The notes beneath the pieces are model-generated. The model searched no databases. It worked only from the letters and a program-made list of their open reading frames with translations, and was not told the DNA's origin. From Aliidiomarina taiwanensis (GTDB lineage: Bacteria; Pseudomonadota; Gammaproteobacteria; Enterobacterales; Alteromonadaceae): 64,000 nucleotides of DNA. The position numbers and the translations under genes are program-made. Numbering within the stretch: the first letter of the stretch is position 1; each line of letters starts with the position of its first letter. The stretch spans positions 158,722 through 222,721 of the forward strand of contig NZ_PIPQ01000003.1 of NCBI RefSeq assembly GCF_003987015.1, in the 5' to 3' direction. Of this stretch, positions 29,273 through 38,598 are shown piece after piece.

Positions 29273-30661
29273 TTACTCTCCTTTCGCTGCTTTAGGAGCC
29301 GCATGTTTTTCAGCATGCTCTGCAACAATACCCGCAGACTGCTCATCTAAGATATGTAGAACATACTTACTACGACCAGCAACGATGCTATGAACAATAA
29401 TTAAAGGAAGTGCCGCAATCAGACCAAGCGCTGTTGTTACAAGTGCCATTGAAATGTCACCTGCCATGATGCGCGGGTCACCCGTACCGAATAGAGTAAT
29501 TGATTGGAACGTACCAATCATACCAATTACGGTACCTAGTAGACCCATAAGCGGTGCAATAGCAGCTAGAATCTTGATAATGTTCACACCTGACTCAACC
29601 TTTGGTGTCTCGCGAAGAATTGCTTCGTCAAGTTTCAACTCAAGGTTTTCAGGGTCAATGTTCTTGTTGTCGTGGTAAACCTTCAAAATACGACCCAGTG
29701 GGTTGTTCGGTGAAGGGTTAGCAGTGTTCTTCAACTGTGCACGCATTTTGTTACCAACAATTGTTAGGGTAACTAGCTTGTAGATAGCAATGATGAAACC
29801 AAGAACAAGCAGAACGGTAATGGCGTAACCTACGGTTTGACCGTTGTGGTAGTGCTCCATAAGCGTTGCTTTTTGCGTTAGTAGGCTCAAGATTTGACCA
29901 CGTGCTGGGTCAATAAATACGCCTGCATATCCGCTTTCTAGGTTTTCAAACTTCTCTACCGCGCTCAGTACGTGACCTGCTGGTTGACGAGCAATTGGCT
30001 GCATTTGGCCAGTTGTGTCGCTGTACAGTAGGTACTCGCCATCTGAAATAAGGTTGAATGAACCAATACGAATAACGTCACGAACTTCTGAACCACCACC
30101 TAGTAGCGTTACTTCGCCTTTAAAGCGAGAAACGTTACCCGACTCAGACATTTCTGTCAGAAGGGCTAACCATAGTTCTTCTAGTTCAGAGATATTTGGA
30201 AGTTCACGTGCTTCTGCTAGGTTTTCTAGCACAAGGTGACGGTCTGGGAACTGGGCACTGACCACAGACGTTGAAATACGACCGATGGTGTCTGCAGCAG
30301 CTCCACGAATTACACCGAAAATTTCACCTAGAGTACCAATCATGTTGTCGAGTTCGACTTCTTTGGCAGCAATGGTGCTTTCGTTTTCAGAGTATTCTTG
30401 TTGTAAACGCTCACTACGCGCTTGCTCATTCGCTAATTGCTGTTGAGCTTGGCGTAAAAGTGCTTGCTTGTCTGCACGCTCTTGACGGAACGCACGCTCA
30501 CGCTCTTGGTCAATACGCTGAGCAGCTTGGCGGCTCTGTTGAACCTGCTGAAGCAGTTCTTCTAAAGTTTTCGCTTCTTGCGCTGAGGCAGAAAAAGCAG
30601 CACCCGCAACAAGCGTTAAACCTGCAATGGCGCTAATTAAGGTTTTAGTTACTTGTTTCAT
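29273..30661 (-). CDS. Long ExbB/TolQ-family protein with periplasmic coiled coil
   Basis: The 462-residue protein has a signal peptide (about residues 1-27, ending SASAQ). A Gln/Arg/Glu-rich coiled coil follows (about 30-105), then a periplasmic domain, membrane segments, and a C-terminal ExbB core with GLLGTVIGMIGTFQSITLFG near residue 375. This architecture is characteristic of the extra ExbB in marine TonB2 clusters. It overlaps the DUF3450 gene by four bases (ATGA). Confidence 0.9.
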   Translation of the reverse strand: MKQVTKTLISAIAGLTLVAGAAFSASAQEAKTLEELLQQVQQSRQAAQRIDQERERAFRQERADKQALLRQAQQQLANEQARSERLQQEYSENESTIAAKEVELDNMIGTLGEIFGVIRGAAADTIGRISTSVVSAQFPDRHLVLENLAEARELPNISELEELWLALLTEMSESGNVSRFKGEVTLLGGGSEVRDVIRIGSFNLISDGEYLLYSDTTGQMQPIARQPAGHVLSAVEKFENLESGYAGVFIDPARGQILSLLTQKATLMEHYHNGQTVGYAITVLLVLGFIIAIYKLVTLTIVGNKMRAQLKNTANPSPNNPLGRILKVYHDNKNIDPENLELKLDEAILRETPKVESGVNIIKILAAIAPLMGLLGTVIGMIGTFQSITLFGTGDPRIMAGDISMALVTTALGLIAALPLIIVHSIVAGRSKYVLHILDEQSAGIVAEHAEKHAAPKAAKGE

Positions 30662-31455
30662 TCTGCATTCTCCGCGGCAAATACTGGTAAGCGAACGATA
30701 TCAAACGCAGTTTGACGACGAGACATACGGATAGCCTGAGTTAACGGGCTAAGGAAGCTGTCATCCACTTTCTGCCAGTTACGGGCTGTGTTATCCCATA
30801 ACCATGCGCTCTTGCCGTCTAGCGACTGAGCCATTAACGTCACACGACCCATGTGGAAAAAGTCCACAGCAATTTCTTGGCCGTCAATGTTTAGGTTACC
30901 ACTGTATGAATTCGGCCCAATACCGTAATCCATTTCAATTTGGTACGCCTCAATGATCAAACGGAACTTTTCAGAATCCGTCACATCAGAACGTGTCATG
31001 GTTTCACGTAGACGCTCAACACGACGCTCGCGCGACTCGCTATGAATTGGAATGTCCAACTCTACGAATGTGTCGAGGGCATCGATCATTTTGTACATTA
31101 GAGGTACAACACCTTGACGCGTCTCTTCGATTCCATCGATTTGACGTTGTAAAGAAGCGATTGTTGCGTTTTGGTCGTCAACTAACTTCTGTACGTGGTT
31201 GTTGTACACATTAAGTGCTTCGTATTCAGCGACTACGCTACGGTATTCACCAAGTAGCTCGCGGCTTTGATCGAACAAGGAATCAATCCGGCCTTGAGAC
31301 GCTGCTTGATTACGATGAGTCTGATTTTGCTCAGACTGCAGCTGCTGAAGGCTTGGGGTATTAGCTGCCGCTAAACCGCTTCCCGCCAGCGCCATCACAC
31401 CAACCATAGCGGCGGCGATTTTGCTTCGTTTGATAACTGTGGTCATAGTTCCCAA
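30658..31455 (-). CDS. DUF3450 periplasmic coiled-coil protein of the TonB2 operon
   Basis: This 265-residue protein has a signal peptide (about residues 1-32), a helical coiled-coil region (about 36-115) and a C-terminal domain with a SLDGKSAWLWDN segment near residue 213. It is the first gene of the TonB2 operon in this and related genomes. Its precise job is unknown; by context it is a periplasmic component of the energy-transduction complex. The promoter should lie in 31456-31700. Confidence 0.87.
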   Translation of the reverse strand: MGTMTTVIKRSKIAAAMVGVMALAGSGLAAANTPSLQQLQSEQNQTHRNQAASQGRIDSLFDQSRELLGEYRSVVAEYEALNVYNNHVQKLVDDQNATIASLQRQIDGIEETRQGVVPLMYKMIDALDTFVELDIPIHSESRERRVERLRETMTRSDVTDSEKFRLIIEAYQIEMDYGIGPNSYSGNLNIDGQEIAVDFFHMGRVTLMAQSLDGKSAWLWDNTARNWQKVDDSFLSPLTQAIRMSRRQTAFDIVRLPVFAAENAE

Positions 31456-31779
31456 CCAATTTGACTTAACTTAGCCTTCACATCTAAGTATTAAATAAAG
31501 ACAACCTTATTTAATAATAGGTGAAGGTCCTCGTTGTGTGAGTGATGAATATAACATTTACACTATATAGCTATTTTAAAAATAGCCTTAACCGAATACT
31601 CCCACGAGCATGAAGTGCTGTCAACCAGGCATTTCATGTTGTCGGAGCAGCCGACCAAATATCGACTTTTATCAGCACAAATGCCGACAGAATGTCAATA
31701 TACTGCGACAAAAAAAGCCGCCCCGTAAAGGGCGGCTTAGTTCATTTTATAATTCTCAGTACGTCAATACCTTAGCTGC
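31456..31779. other. Intergenic region: TonB2 operon promoter region and receptor terminator
   Basis: This stretch of about 320 bases has no credible gene. The left part is AT-rich and should carry the minus-strand promoter of the DUF3450-TonB2 operon, but I could not assign hexamers or a Fur box with confidence. The right part holds the terminator of the upstream receptor gene. Confidence 0.5.
31710..31738 (-). terminator. Terminator of the first TonB-dependent receptor gene
   Basis: AAGCCGCCC pairs with GGGCGGCTT across a short loop. On the minus strand the hairpin is followed by a run of T residues (the A-run at 31709-31716). It lies about 40 bases past the receptor stop codon. Confidence 0.88.
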
Positions 31780-34536
31780 TTAGAAGCGCTGGGTGTAACG
31801 AACGTAGGCTACACGGCCGTAGGTGTCGTACAAGCTAAAGTTGTAGTCACGGCTACCGTCCGCATATTGAGAACCCGCTAAAGGTGCTAATTTAGGTAGT
31901 TTTTCAAATACGTTTTGAACACCTAAAGTAACTTTACCATCCCATGGCGTGGTGTAGTTAAATTGAACATCATGGGTGGTGTAGCTACCCATATTGCCAC
32001 AACGTACTAAGTCCACGCCTGCGGCTGGCTCATCACACAGCATTTTGCTGCTGAAGGTGCCATCGTCACCCCGTCCGTATACAGAAGTGTATTGGGTTCC
32101 AATGAAGTTAATGTTCCACGCAAAAGAGTAATCGCCTTTCGACCATACGTTGTTAATGTTTAAACGCTGTTCTGGACGACCTGGGTCTTTCACTGTGTTA
32201 CGACCACCGTCTACTTTGTGCTCAAGCACGTGCGACAACTGGATGTTATTTGTCACGCGGCCCATAGCACCTAAGTCAAAGCGCGTACGCACATTGAAGT
32301 CTAGCCCTGCGCTGGTCAGCGTACCTTCATTGGCATAACCACGAATAATTTCTTTAATGGTACCATCTGCGTTACGAGTAACACCTAAGCCAGCAGGAAT
32401 CGGGTCACCTGTTCGTTCACGACGAATGAGCGTGTCTGAGCTGAATGAGCGAATGCGGTTATCAATCTCAATGTTATAATAATCCGCGGTTAGGTTTAAC
32501 CATTCAGTTGGCTGGTATGCAACACCAAGCGCCATTTGCGTTGAAGTTTCTGACTCAAGCTCTGGGTTGGCAATGCTATAAGCGTCAATTTGACATGTTT
32601 TATCTGCATCACCTACTAACACTTCACAGGTTGCTGCATCGCGCACTGTGTCCGCAGAATAGGCTTTTTCTTTGGTCAAGATATCTAAACTTGGCGCTCG
32701 GAAACCTTTCCCGTAAGAGGCTCTTAGTAAAACATTTTGAACCGGCTGGTAGCGCACGCTCACCTTCGGCGAGAAGTCGGAACCATAGTCCGAATAATCG
32801 TCAAAGCGGCCCGCTAAGGAAAGCTCTAAGTCGTACGTCACAGGCACTAACATCTCAAAGTAAGCAGCGTCCACAGAACGGCTACCACCTGAAGAGCTAC
32901 CCGCGGTTCCACCTACAAGGCCCGCTTCCGATTGCGAGTCCAATTGGTTGTTGTAGTATTCATCACGAGACTCAACACCCACAAAGCCTTGTACAACGCC
33001 ACCGTCCATTTCGAACATATCGAAACCAACAGAAGCAAACACTTCGTCAATGTTAAACTCTGAAATACGTGTAGTGGTTACTTGGCCTGCAGCAATCACG
33101 TCTGCTGGGTTGGCACTTGGGCTTTGAATGTCGTAACCAAAGCGGCATGCATTTGGGTTGAAGCTACCATCTGCACAGTAACCTGGGTTAAAGTTATTCA
33201 CATTATCCCACGCGTTTTTGGCTGCTAGGTAACCGAAACCAAGCTCAATGCTCTTGTTACGTACACGGCGCGCACCAAAGTCTACGTCATAGTCACCCAC
33301 CCGGCCTTCTAAACCAACCAAGAAGTCCACGTTTTCGTTGTTCACTGTTCTGTCACGGTTGCCCATAGCGGCAAAACGGTGACGGAATTCAACTTCCACT
33401 TGGTCACCTGTCCACTCGTATGGAACTGAGTTTGGGTTACGTGGGTCATACATCCAAGCATTTGGGTTGGTTGGGTTGTTATAGCTGTCCACTGGGGTAA
33501 TTAAGCTAGGTGTACCGTTTCTGTCCGGTGCTGGAGCATAACGACCGAACGACTCCGTTTTAGCAAAGCTACCATTAGCAAACAAAGTCCAGTTGTCGCT
33601 GAAGTCATGACGTACTTTTGCGAACAAAGACTCATTCGACGTGGACGCTTCTTTGGCGTTCGTTGCGTTAAAGTTGTAACGGCAACGGTTTCCGCTTTCA
33701 AAGAAGTTTTCATCACGGCAACCATTCGGTACTGGGTTATCCCCCCCAAAGGTAAAGTCACCATCATCGTCAACGCCCTTCACTGGGCGCCAGTTGTTAC
33801 CTGAAATAGAGGCTCCTGGCACAACCCACGGGAAATCACGCTCAAAGATAATTTCACGCTTGTTCCAAGACACACCACCTAACACACTCGTAGTATTGCT
33901 TGAAGAACCAAAAACCAGTGAACCATTTTCACGGTCACCGCCGTCTTCCGGTACGCTTACTGAACCTTTACCCAGGCTCAGCTCTACTCCGTTAAAATCA
34001 CGACGGGTAATAACGTTAATCACACCACCAATAGCGTCTGAACCGTATACGGCAGAAGCACCATCAGAAAGAATTTCAATACGTTCAACTGCACCCATAG
34101 GGATAGAGTTTAAGTCTTGTGAAGAACCCGTAGAAGGCGACATAGTTAAACGACGGCCATCGACAAGTACCAATGTACGGCCTGCACCTAAACCACGCAT
34201 ATCAACTGAGCTAACGCCTTGAGCTGAAGAGCCTGAACGAGGACGAGCCGAACCAGCTGTATTAAACGTAGTATTACGAATTAATTCCGCAGCAGACATT
34301 TCGCCCGACAGTTCAATAGCTTCACGATCAATAACAGTAACAGGCAACGCACCTTCCATGTCTGTGCGCTGAATACGTGAGCCTGTTACTTGTAGTCGTT
34401 CAATTTTCTTTTCGCTGTCTGCGCTTTCGTCCTGTTTGCTTTCTTGTGCATATGCGGCGCCTACACTGACAGTAGCGCCAGCACCCAACACAAGTGCTAA
34501 ACGAATTGAATTCGCAATTTTACTTCTCAGATACAT
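31780..34536 (-). CDS. TonB-dependent outer membrane receptor (copy 1)
   Basis: The start is taken as the ATG at 34536 (918 residues), with AGAGG eight bases upstream; an upstream reading to 34575 adds 13 residues without support. A signal peptide ends near AYAQ. The sequence then has ERLQVTGSRI, a TonB-box/plug start, followed by the plug domain (DMRGLGAGRTLVLVDGRR, SDGASAVYGSDAIGGVINVITRR) and a 22-strand barrel ending in YVRYTQRF with a terminal Phe. Several loop Cys pairs are present. It is a tandem paralogue of the next receptor. The ligand cannot be deduced. Confidence 0.92.
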   Translation of the reverse strand: MYLRSKIANSIRLALVLGAGATVSVGAAYAQESKQDESADSEKKIERLQVTGSRIQRTDMEGALPVTVIDREAIELSGEMSAAELIRNTTFNTAGSARPRSGSSAQGVSSVDMRGLGAGRTLVLVDGRRLTMSPSTGSSQDLNSIPMGAVERIEILSDGASAVYGSDAIGGVINVITRRDFNGVELSLGKGSVSVPEDGGDRENGSLVFGSSSNTTSVLGGVSWNKREIIFERDFPWVVPGASISGNNWRPVKGVDDDGDFTFGGDNPVPNGCRDENFFESGNRCRYNFNATNAKEASTSNESLFAKVRHDFSDNWTLFANGSFAKTESFGRYAPAPDRNGTPSLITPVDSYNNPTNPNAWMYDPRNPNSVPYEWTGDQVEVEFRHRFAAMGNRDRTVNNENVDFLVGLEGRVGDYDVDFGARRVRNKSIELGFGYLAAKNAWDNVNNFNPGYCADGSFNPNACRFGYDIQSPSANPADVIAAGQVTTTRISEFNIDEVFASVGFDMFEMDGGVVQGFVGVESRDEYYNNQLDSQSEAGLVGGTAGSSSGGSRSVDAAYFEMLVPVTYDLELSLAGRFDDYSDYGSDFSPKVSVRYQPVQNVLLRASYGKGFRAPSLDILTKEKAYSADTVRDAATCEVLVGDADKTCQIDAYSIANPELESETSTQMALGVAYQPTEWLNLTADYYNIEIDNRIRSFSSDTLIRRERTGDPIPAGLGVTRNADGTIKEIIRGYANEGTLTSAGLDFNVRTRFDLGAMGRVTNNIQLSHVLEHKVDGGRNTVKDPGRPEQRLNINNVWSKGDYSFAWNINFIGTQYTSVYGRGDDGTFSSKMLCDEPAAGVDLVRCGNMGSYTTHDVQFNYTTPWDGKVTLGVQNVFEKLPKLAPLAGSQYADGSRDYNFSLYDTYGRVAYVRYTQRF

Positions 34537-34721
34537 ACTACTTACCTCTGATTGATACAAACAAGTTAATAGCACGGAGGCTATTAACGAACGCGCAGCA
34601 TCTTAGAGGAAGAGCTATTCTTTAACAAGTTCGTCATGTGCCAATTGACTGACAAGAATTTTAGTCAATACATAAATTGGCCACTCGTGGCGCAATAAAA
34701 GCCATTCATCGTAGCGCCCAT

Positions 34722-34752
34722 AAAAAAAGCCAGCTCAATGAGCCGGCTTTTT
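34722..34752 (-). terminator. Terminator of the second TonB-dependent receptor gene
   Basis: AAAAAGCC and GGCTTTTT arms extended by GCTC/GAGC form a long stem with one mismatch and a three-base loop. It lies just past the stop codon of the receptor at 34777. The presence of this terminator suggests the two receptor genes are separate transcripts. Confidence 0.85.
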
Positions 34753-34776
34753 AGTCTTAACTAAGAAAACTTAGTA

Positions 34777-37539
34777 TTAGAAACGTTGGGTGTAACGAAC
34801 GTAAGTTACACGGCCATACGCATTGTACAGGTTGAAGTTATAGTCACGGTTGCTGTAACCATACTCACCACCCGCTAATGGCGCTAACTTAGGTAGCTTC
34901 TCAAATAAGTTTTGAGCACCCACTGTAACTGCACCATTCCAAGGCGTATTGTAGGTTAACTGTAGGTCATGCGTTGTAAACGTACCTACGTTACCACAGC
35001 GAATAAAGTCTATACCTGCACCAGGATCGTCACAGCTCGGGAAGGTACCGTCATCTTTACGAGCTTCAGAGCGTGTGTACTGAGTACCAATGATATTGAT
35101 GTTCCACGCAAGCGTGAAGTCCGCAATGTTCCACTGGTTCTGTACGTTGGCACGGAACTCAGGTGTACCCATGTCAAGTACGTAGTTACGGCCACCGTCA
35201 ACAGACTGGTCTAGGATATGAGAGTACTGGAAGTTAGAGCTTAGAGTTCCCATGTTACCCAAATCAAAGTTGGTGCGTAGGTTTAAGTCGAAACCAGAAG
35301 TTTCAAGCGTACCTTCGTTACCATAGCCAGCTGTTACTTTGCTGATAACATCCAATACAGTACCGTCATTAAGTGTTACTTGGTTACGCTCAACACCTAG
35401 ACCTGATGGAATTGGGTCACCCGCCGCAGAACGGTCAATCAGCGTCTGTGCTGAGAACGAACGAATACGGTTTTCAATTTCAATGTTGAAATAGTCAACT
35501 GTCATGTTCAACCAGTCTGTTGGCTGATATGCCACACCAAAAGCCATCTGTGTTGATTGCTCAGAGTTTAGGTTCGGGTTAGCAATGTAGTACGTATCTA
35601 CTTGACATTCTTTTTCCGGGTCACCTGCCAGAAGCGTACAGCTGTCTTTATCGCGAACACCTTCAGCAGAGAACGAGGTTTTCTGCGTTAAAATGTCAAG
35701 TGTTGGCGCACGGAAACCTTTACCGTATGAACCACGTACTAGTAGGCTTTCGAGTGGCTGCCAGCGGAAGCTTACTTTCGGCGAGAAGTCTGAACCGTAG
35801 TCAGAGTAGTCATCGAAACGGCCTGCTACAGACACTTCTAAGTCATAGGTTACAGGTAGTAAGAACTCAAAGTACGCAGCGTCTACTGAACGGCCACCAC
35901 CAGCAGAGTTACCAGCAGAACCACCCACTAAACCAGCTTCAGACTGAGAGTCATATTTGTCAGAGAAGTACTCGTCACGGGTTTCCACACCAAGGAAACC
36001 TTGAACCATACCACCGCCAATTTCCATCACGTCAAAACCAACAGAGGCAAACATTTCGTCAATGTTGAACTCAGAGATACGTGACGTAGTAACAACACCA
36101 GCAGCTAGAACGCTAGCTGGGTTCTCAGATGGACGCTGTAGGTCATAACCAAAGCGACAGTTTACGGCGTCAAACGAACCGTCAGAACAATAACCTGGGT
36201 TAAAGTCTACAACGTTTGACCAAGCTGTATTAGCTGCTAGGTAGCCGTTACCAATCTCGTAAGTTTTGTTACGTACACGGCGTGCACCAAAATCAACGTC
36301 GAACGAACCAATACGACCTTCAACACCCACTAGGAAGTCAATGTTTTCGTTGCTTACTGTGGTGTCACGGTTACCCATGGCTGCGAAGCGGTGATAATGA
36401 ATACCAGGTAAGTTAGGACCAACAACTGCTGGGTCATAAGCAACGGCGTTCGGGTTGTTTACCGCGTCATACATCCAAGCATTCGGGTTGGTTGGGTTAT
36501 TGTAGCTATCAGCAGGCGTGATTAAGCTGGGGTAATAACCGTTCGTGTCCGGTGCTGGTGCGTAACGACCAAATGACTCAGTTTGCGCAATGCTTGCGTT
36601 CGCATACATGGTCCAGTCATCGTTAATGTCGTGACGTAGTTTAGTGAACAATGACTCGTTCGCTGTCGACGCTTCGTTCGCGTTGGTTGAGTTGAAGTTA
36701 AAGCGGCACAGGTCACCGTCTTCGAAGAAGTTTTCATCTTCACAGCTGCCCGGCATTCCAATGTAACCACCAAACGAACCACCTTGTAGCGAACGCCAGT
36801 TGTTACCGTAGATAGAACCACCTACGCCAACCCATGGGAAGTCACGCTCAAAAATGATTTCACGTTTGTTCCAAGAAACACCACCAATCACGCTGGTTGT
36901 GTCACTTGAAGAACCAAACACTACAGAACCGTTTTCACGATCACCGCCTTCTTTTGGCGTGCTTGGTTGTGCTTTACCCGTCATTATCTCAACACCGTTG
37001 AAGTCGCGACGAGTAATAATGTTAATTACACCACCGATGGCGTCAGAACCGTATACGGCTGATGCACCATCAGAAAGAATTTCAACACGCTCAATTGCAC
37101 CCATAGGGATTGAGTTCAAGTCTTGTGAAGAACCTGTTGAAGGTGACATGGTTAGACGGCGGCCATCGACTAGTACTAGCGTACGGCTTGCACCTAGACC
37201 ACGCATGTTCACCTGACTCACACCCTGTGCAGAAGAACCTGACACTGGGCGGAAAGAACCACCACTGTTAAACGTGGTGTTACGTAGTAGCTCTGCCGCT
37301 GACATCTCACCAGAAAGCTCAATGGCTTCACGGTCGATAACTGTTACAGGCAAAGCGCCTTCCATATCTGTACGCTGAATGCGTGAACCAGTTACCTGGA
37401 TACGCTCTACGCGCTCTTCTGCTTTCTCTTCGTCGCTCGCTGCGTCTTGTGCTACGGCAACACCACTCATGGCAGTTGCTGTTGCACCAAACATTAGCGC
37501 TAAACGAATAGACTTAGCTAATTTACTATTGGTGTGCAT
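34777..37539 (-). CDS. TonB-dependent outer membrane receptor (copy 2)
   Basis: This 920-residue receptor has a signal peptide ending near AVAQ, the VERIQVTGSRIQRTDMEGAL plug start, a plug almost identical to copy 1 (residues about 40-200) and a barrel ending YVRYTQRF. The GGAGA ribosome site is seven bases before the ATG. It diverges from copy 1 mainly in the extracellular loops (about residues 240-420 and 640-760). Together with the TonB2 operon downstream it forms an apparent uptake locus. The substrate is unknown; no iron-regulated operator was recognised. Confidence 0.92.
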   Translation of the reverse strand: MHTNSKLAKSIRLALMFGATATAMSGVAVAQDAASDEEKAEERVERIQVTGSRIQRTDMEGALPVTVIDREAIELSGEMSAAELLRNTTFNSGGSFRPVSGSSAQGVSQVNMRGLGASRTLVLVDGRRLTMSPSTGSSQDLNSIPMGAIERVEILSDGASAVYGSDAIGGVINIITRRDFNGVEIMTGKAQPSTPKEGGDRENGSVVFGSSSDTTSVIGGVSWNKREIIFERDFPWVGVGGSIYGNNWRSLQGGSFGGYIGMPGSCEDENFFEDGDLCRFNFNSTNANEASTANESLFTKLRHDINDDWTMYANASIAQTESFGRYAPAPDTNGYYPSLITPADSYNNPTNPNAWMYDAVNNPNAVAYDPAVVGPNLPGIHYHRFAAMGNRDTTVSNENIDFLVGVEGRIGSFDVDFGARRVRNKTYEIGNGYLAANTAWSNVVDFNPGYCSDGSFDAVNCRFGYDLQRPSENPASVLAAGVVTTSRISEFNIDEMFASVGFDVMEIGGGMVQGFLGVETRDEYFSDKYDSQSEAGLVGGSAGNSAGGGRSVDAAYFEFLLPVTYDLEVSVAGRFDDYSDYGSDFSPKVSFRWQPLESLLVRGSYGKGFRAPTLDILTQKTSFSAEGVRDKDSCTLLAGDPEKECQVDTYYIANPNLNSEQSTQMAFGVAYQPTDWLNMTVDYFNIEIENRIRSFSAQTLIDRSAAGDPIPSGLGVERNQVTLNDGTVLDVISKVTAGYGNEGTLETSGFDLNLRTNFDLGNMGTLSSNFQYSHILDQSVDGGRNYVLDMGTPEFRANVQNQWNIADFTLAWNINIIGTQYTRSEARKDDGTFPSCDDPGAGIDFIRCGNVGTFTTHDLQLTYNTPWNGAVTVGAQNLFEKLPKLAPLAGGEYGYSNRDYNFNLYNAYGRVTYVRYTQRF

Positions 37540-38010
37540 GTAAGATCTCCCTGGATCACTTATTTGTGACTTTTAGGTTTATGAGCCTTAGGTTTTTTAT
37601 ATGTAGCAACCCTTGGCCAAGCTTCGGTTAGCAAAACTAACCTATCAACCTCGATACTAATCAAAAAAAAACATAGTGGCAACACCTTGAAACAAGCTTT
37701 TGTCACAATATTGTAAAATAATTTCGGTAGGTTAAATATTAATCAGGGTGCATGTTGTTTATACAACCACAAGAACAGAACTAAAAAGAACAACAAAATC
37801 AAGAACTTGTCACTAGACACCTGTAACATTTAAGCAACATAAATGTGTTTCTCCACCGCCGCCGCTTCCCCACTTCAGACCAGTGAGTATTTTTGTATAG
37901 CAAAGAGTTTAGAACACTTGCGGCTTGTTAACTAATTTTCAGCGACCCCTTTTTTGCATTTATGCGATACTACCCCTCGGCCTTTTTATTACAGGTGAAC
38001 AACAAAAGCT
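37540..38010. other. Long divergent intergenic region between receptor 2 and priC
   Basis: This 471-base AT-rich region has no credible ORF. It contains a perfect six-base inverted repeat, GGTTAG (37626-37631) and CTAACC (37637-37642), with a CAAAA spacer about 90 bases upstream of the receptor start, and a second GGTTA half-site near 37730. It must hold the receptor promoter and the priC promoter. A control site or small RNA is possible, but I cannot name one. Confidence 0.4.
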
Positions 38011-38598
38011 ATGTATACGCCACAAAATGCGAGTCAATTGTTTAAGCAGCTTTATGAAAAAGCAGAAGAAGCACGCTCTGAACTCAGTCGGCCCTGGTTT
38101 GACATGACTTTATTTAGTTGCCGCAGTACCGTTATTCGAGACTATGTAGCCGAAGCAGAGCAAACCTGGAAACGGTGTGAACAACTACAAGCGTCTTCTT
38201 CTCAGCAACAGTGGCTGCATGAACGTTTAGATCGTCAATTAACCACCTTGGTACAAGCCCTCTACCGTGGAAAGCCACCAAAAGCGTCCAGTTCTGCGCA
38301 AATAGCCCAGCAGCAGGAACAGCAACAACAAGCCCTGCGCAATCAACAAAGCAAGGACTTGGTTGCCTTATATCAGCAACTAAAACAGTACAAAGAGTAT
38401 GAAGTGAGACTGACAGACAACTTGAAGTTGCTGCAACAAGAAGTGAGTGCGTTAGCCCTCGTAAAAAGCGCCACGAAACAGCATCAGGAAAAGCAACAGG
38501 AAACGCAACGGCTGTTACTGGTTGCTCAGCAACGATTACAACGCTGCCAAAGGGCAATAGCCGGTGTCGACCGAGCTATTGCCAAAATTGAACGTTAA
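38011..38598 (+). CDS. priC: Primosomal replication protein N'' (PriC)
   Basis: This 195-residue, Gln-rich helical protein has features of PriC: a RPWFDMTLFSCRS N-terminal segment, WLHERLDRQLTTLVQAL near residue 68, and LVALYQQLKQYKEYEVRLTD near residue 122. PriC reloads DnaB at stalled forks in the cytoplasm. It is convergent with the dioxygenase gene, overlapping by four bases. Sequence similarity of this family is low, so the call rests on motif spacing and length. Confidence 0.8.
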   Translation: MYTPQNASQLFKQLYEKAEEARSELSRPWFDMTLFSCRSTVIRDYVAEAEQTWKRCEQLQASSSQQQWLHERLDRQLTTLVQALYRGKPPKASSSAQIAQQQEQQQQALRNQQSKDLVALYQQLKQYKEYEVRLTDNLKLLQQEVSALALVKSATKQHQEKQQETQRLLLVAQQRLQRCQRAIAGVDRAIAKIER

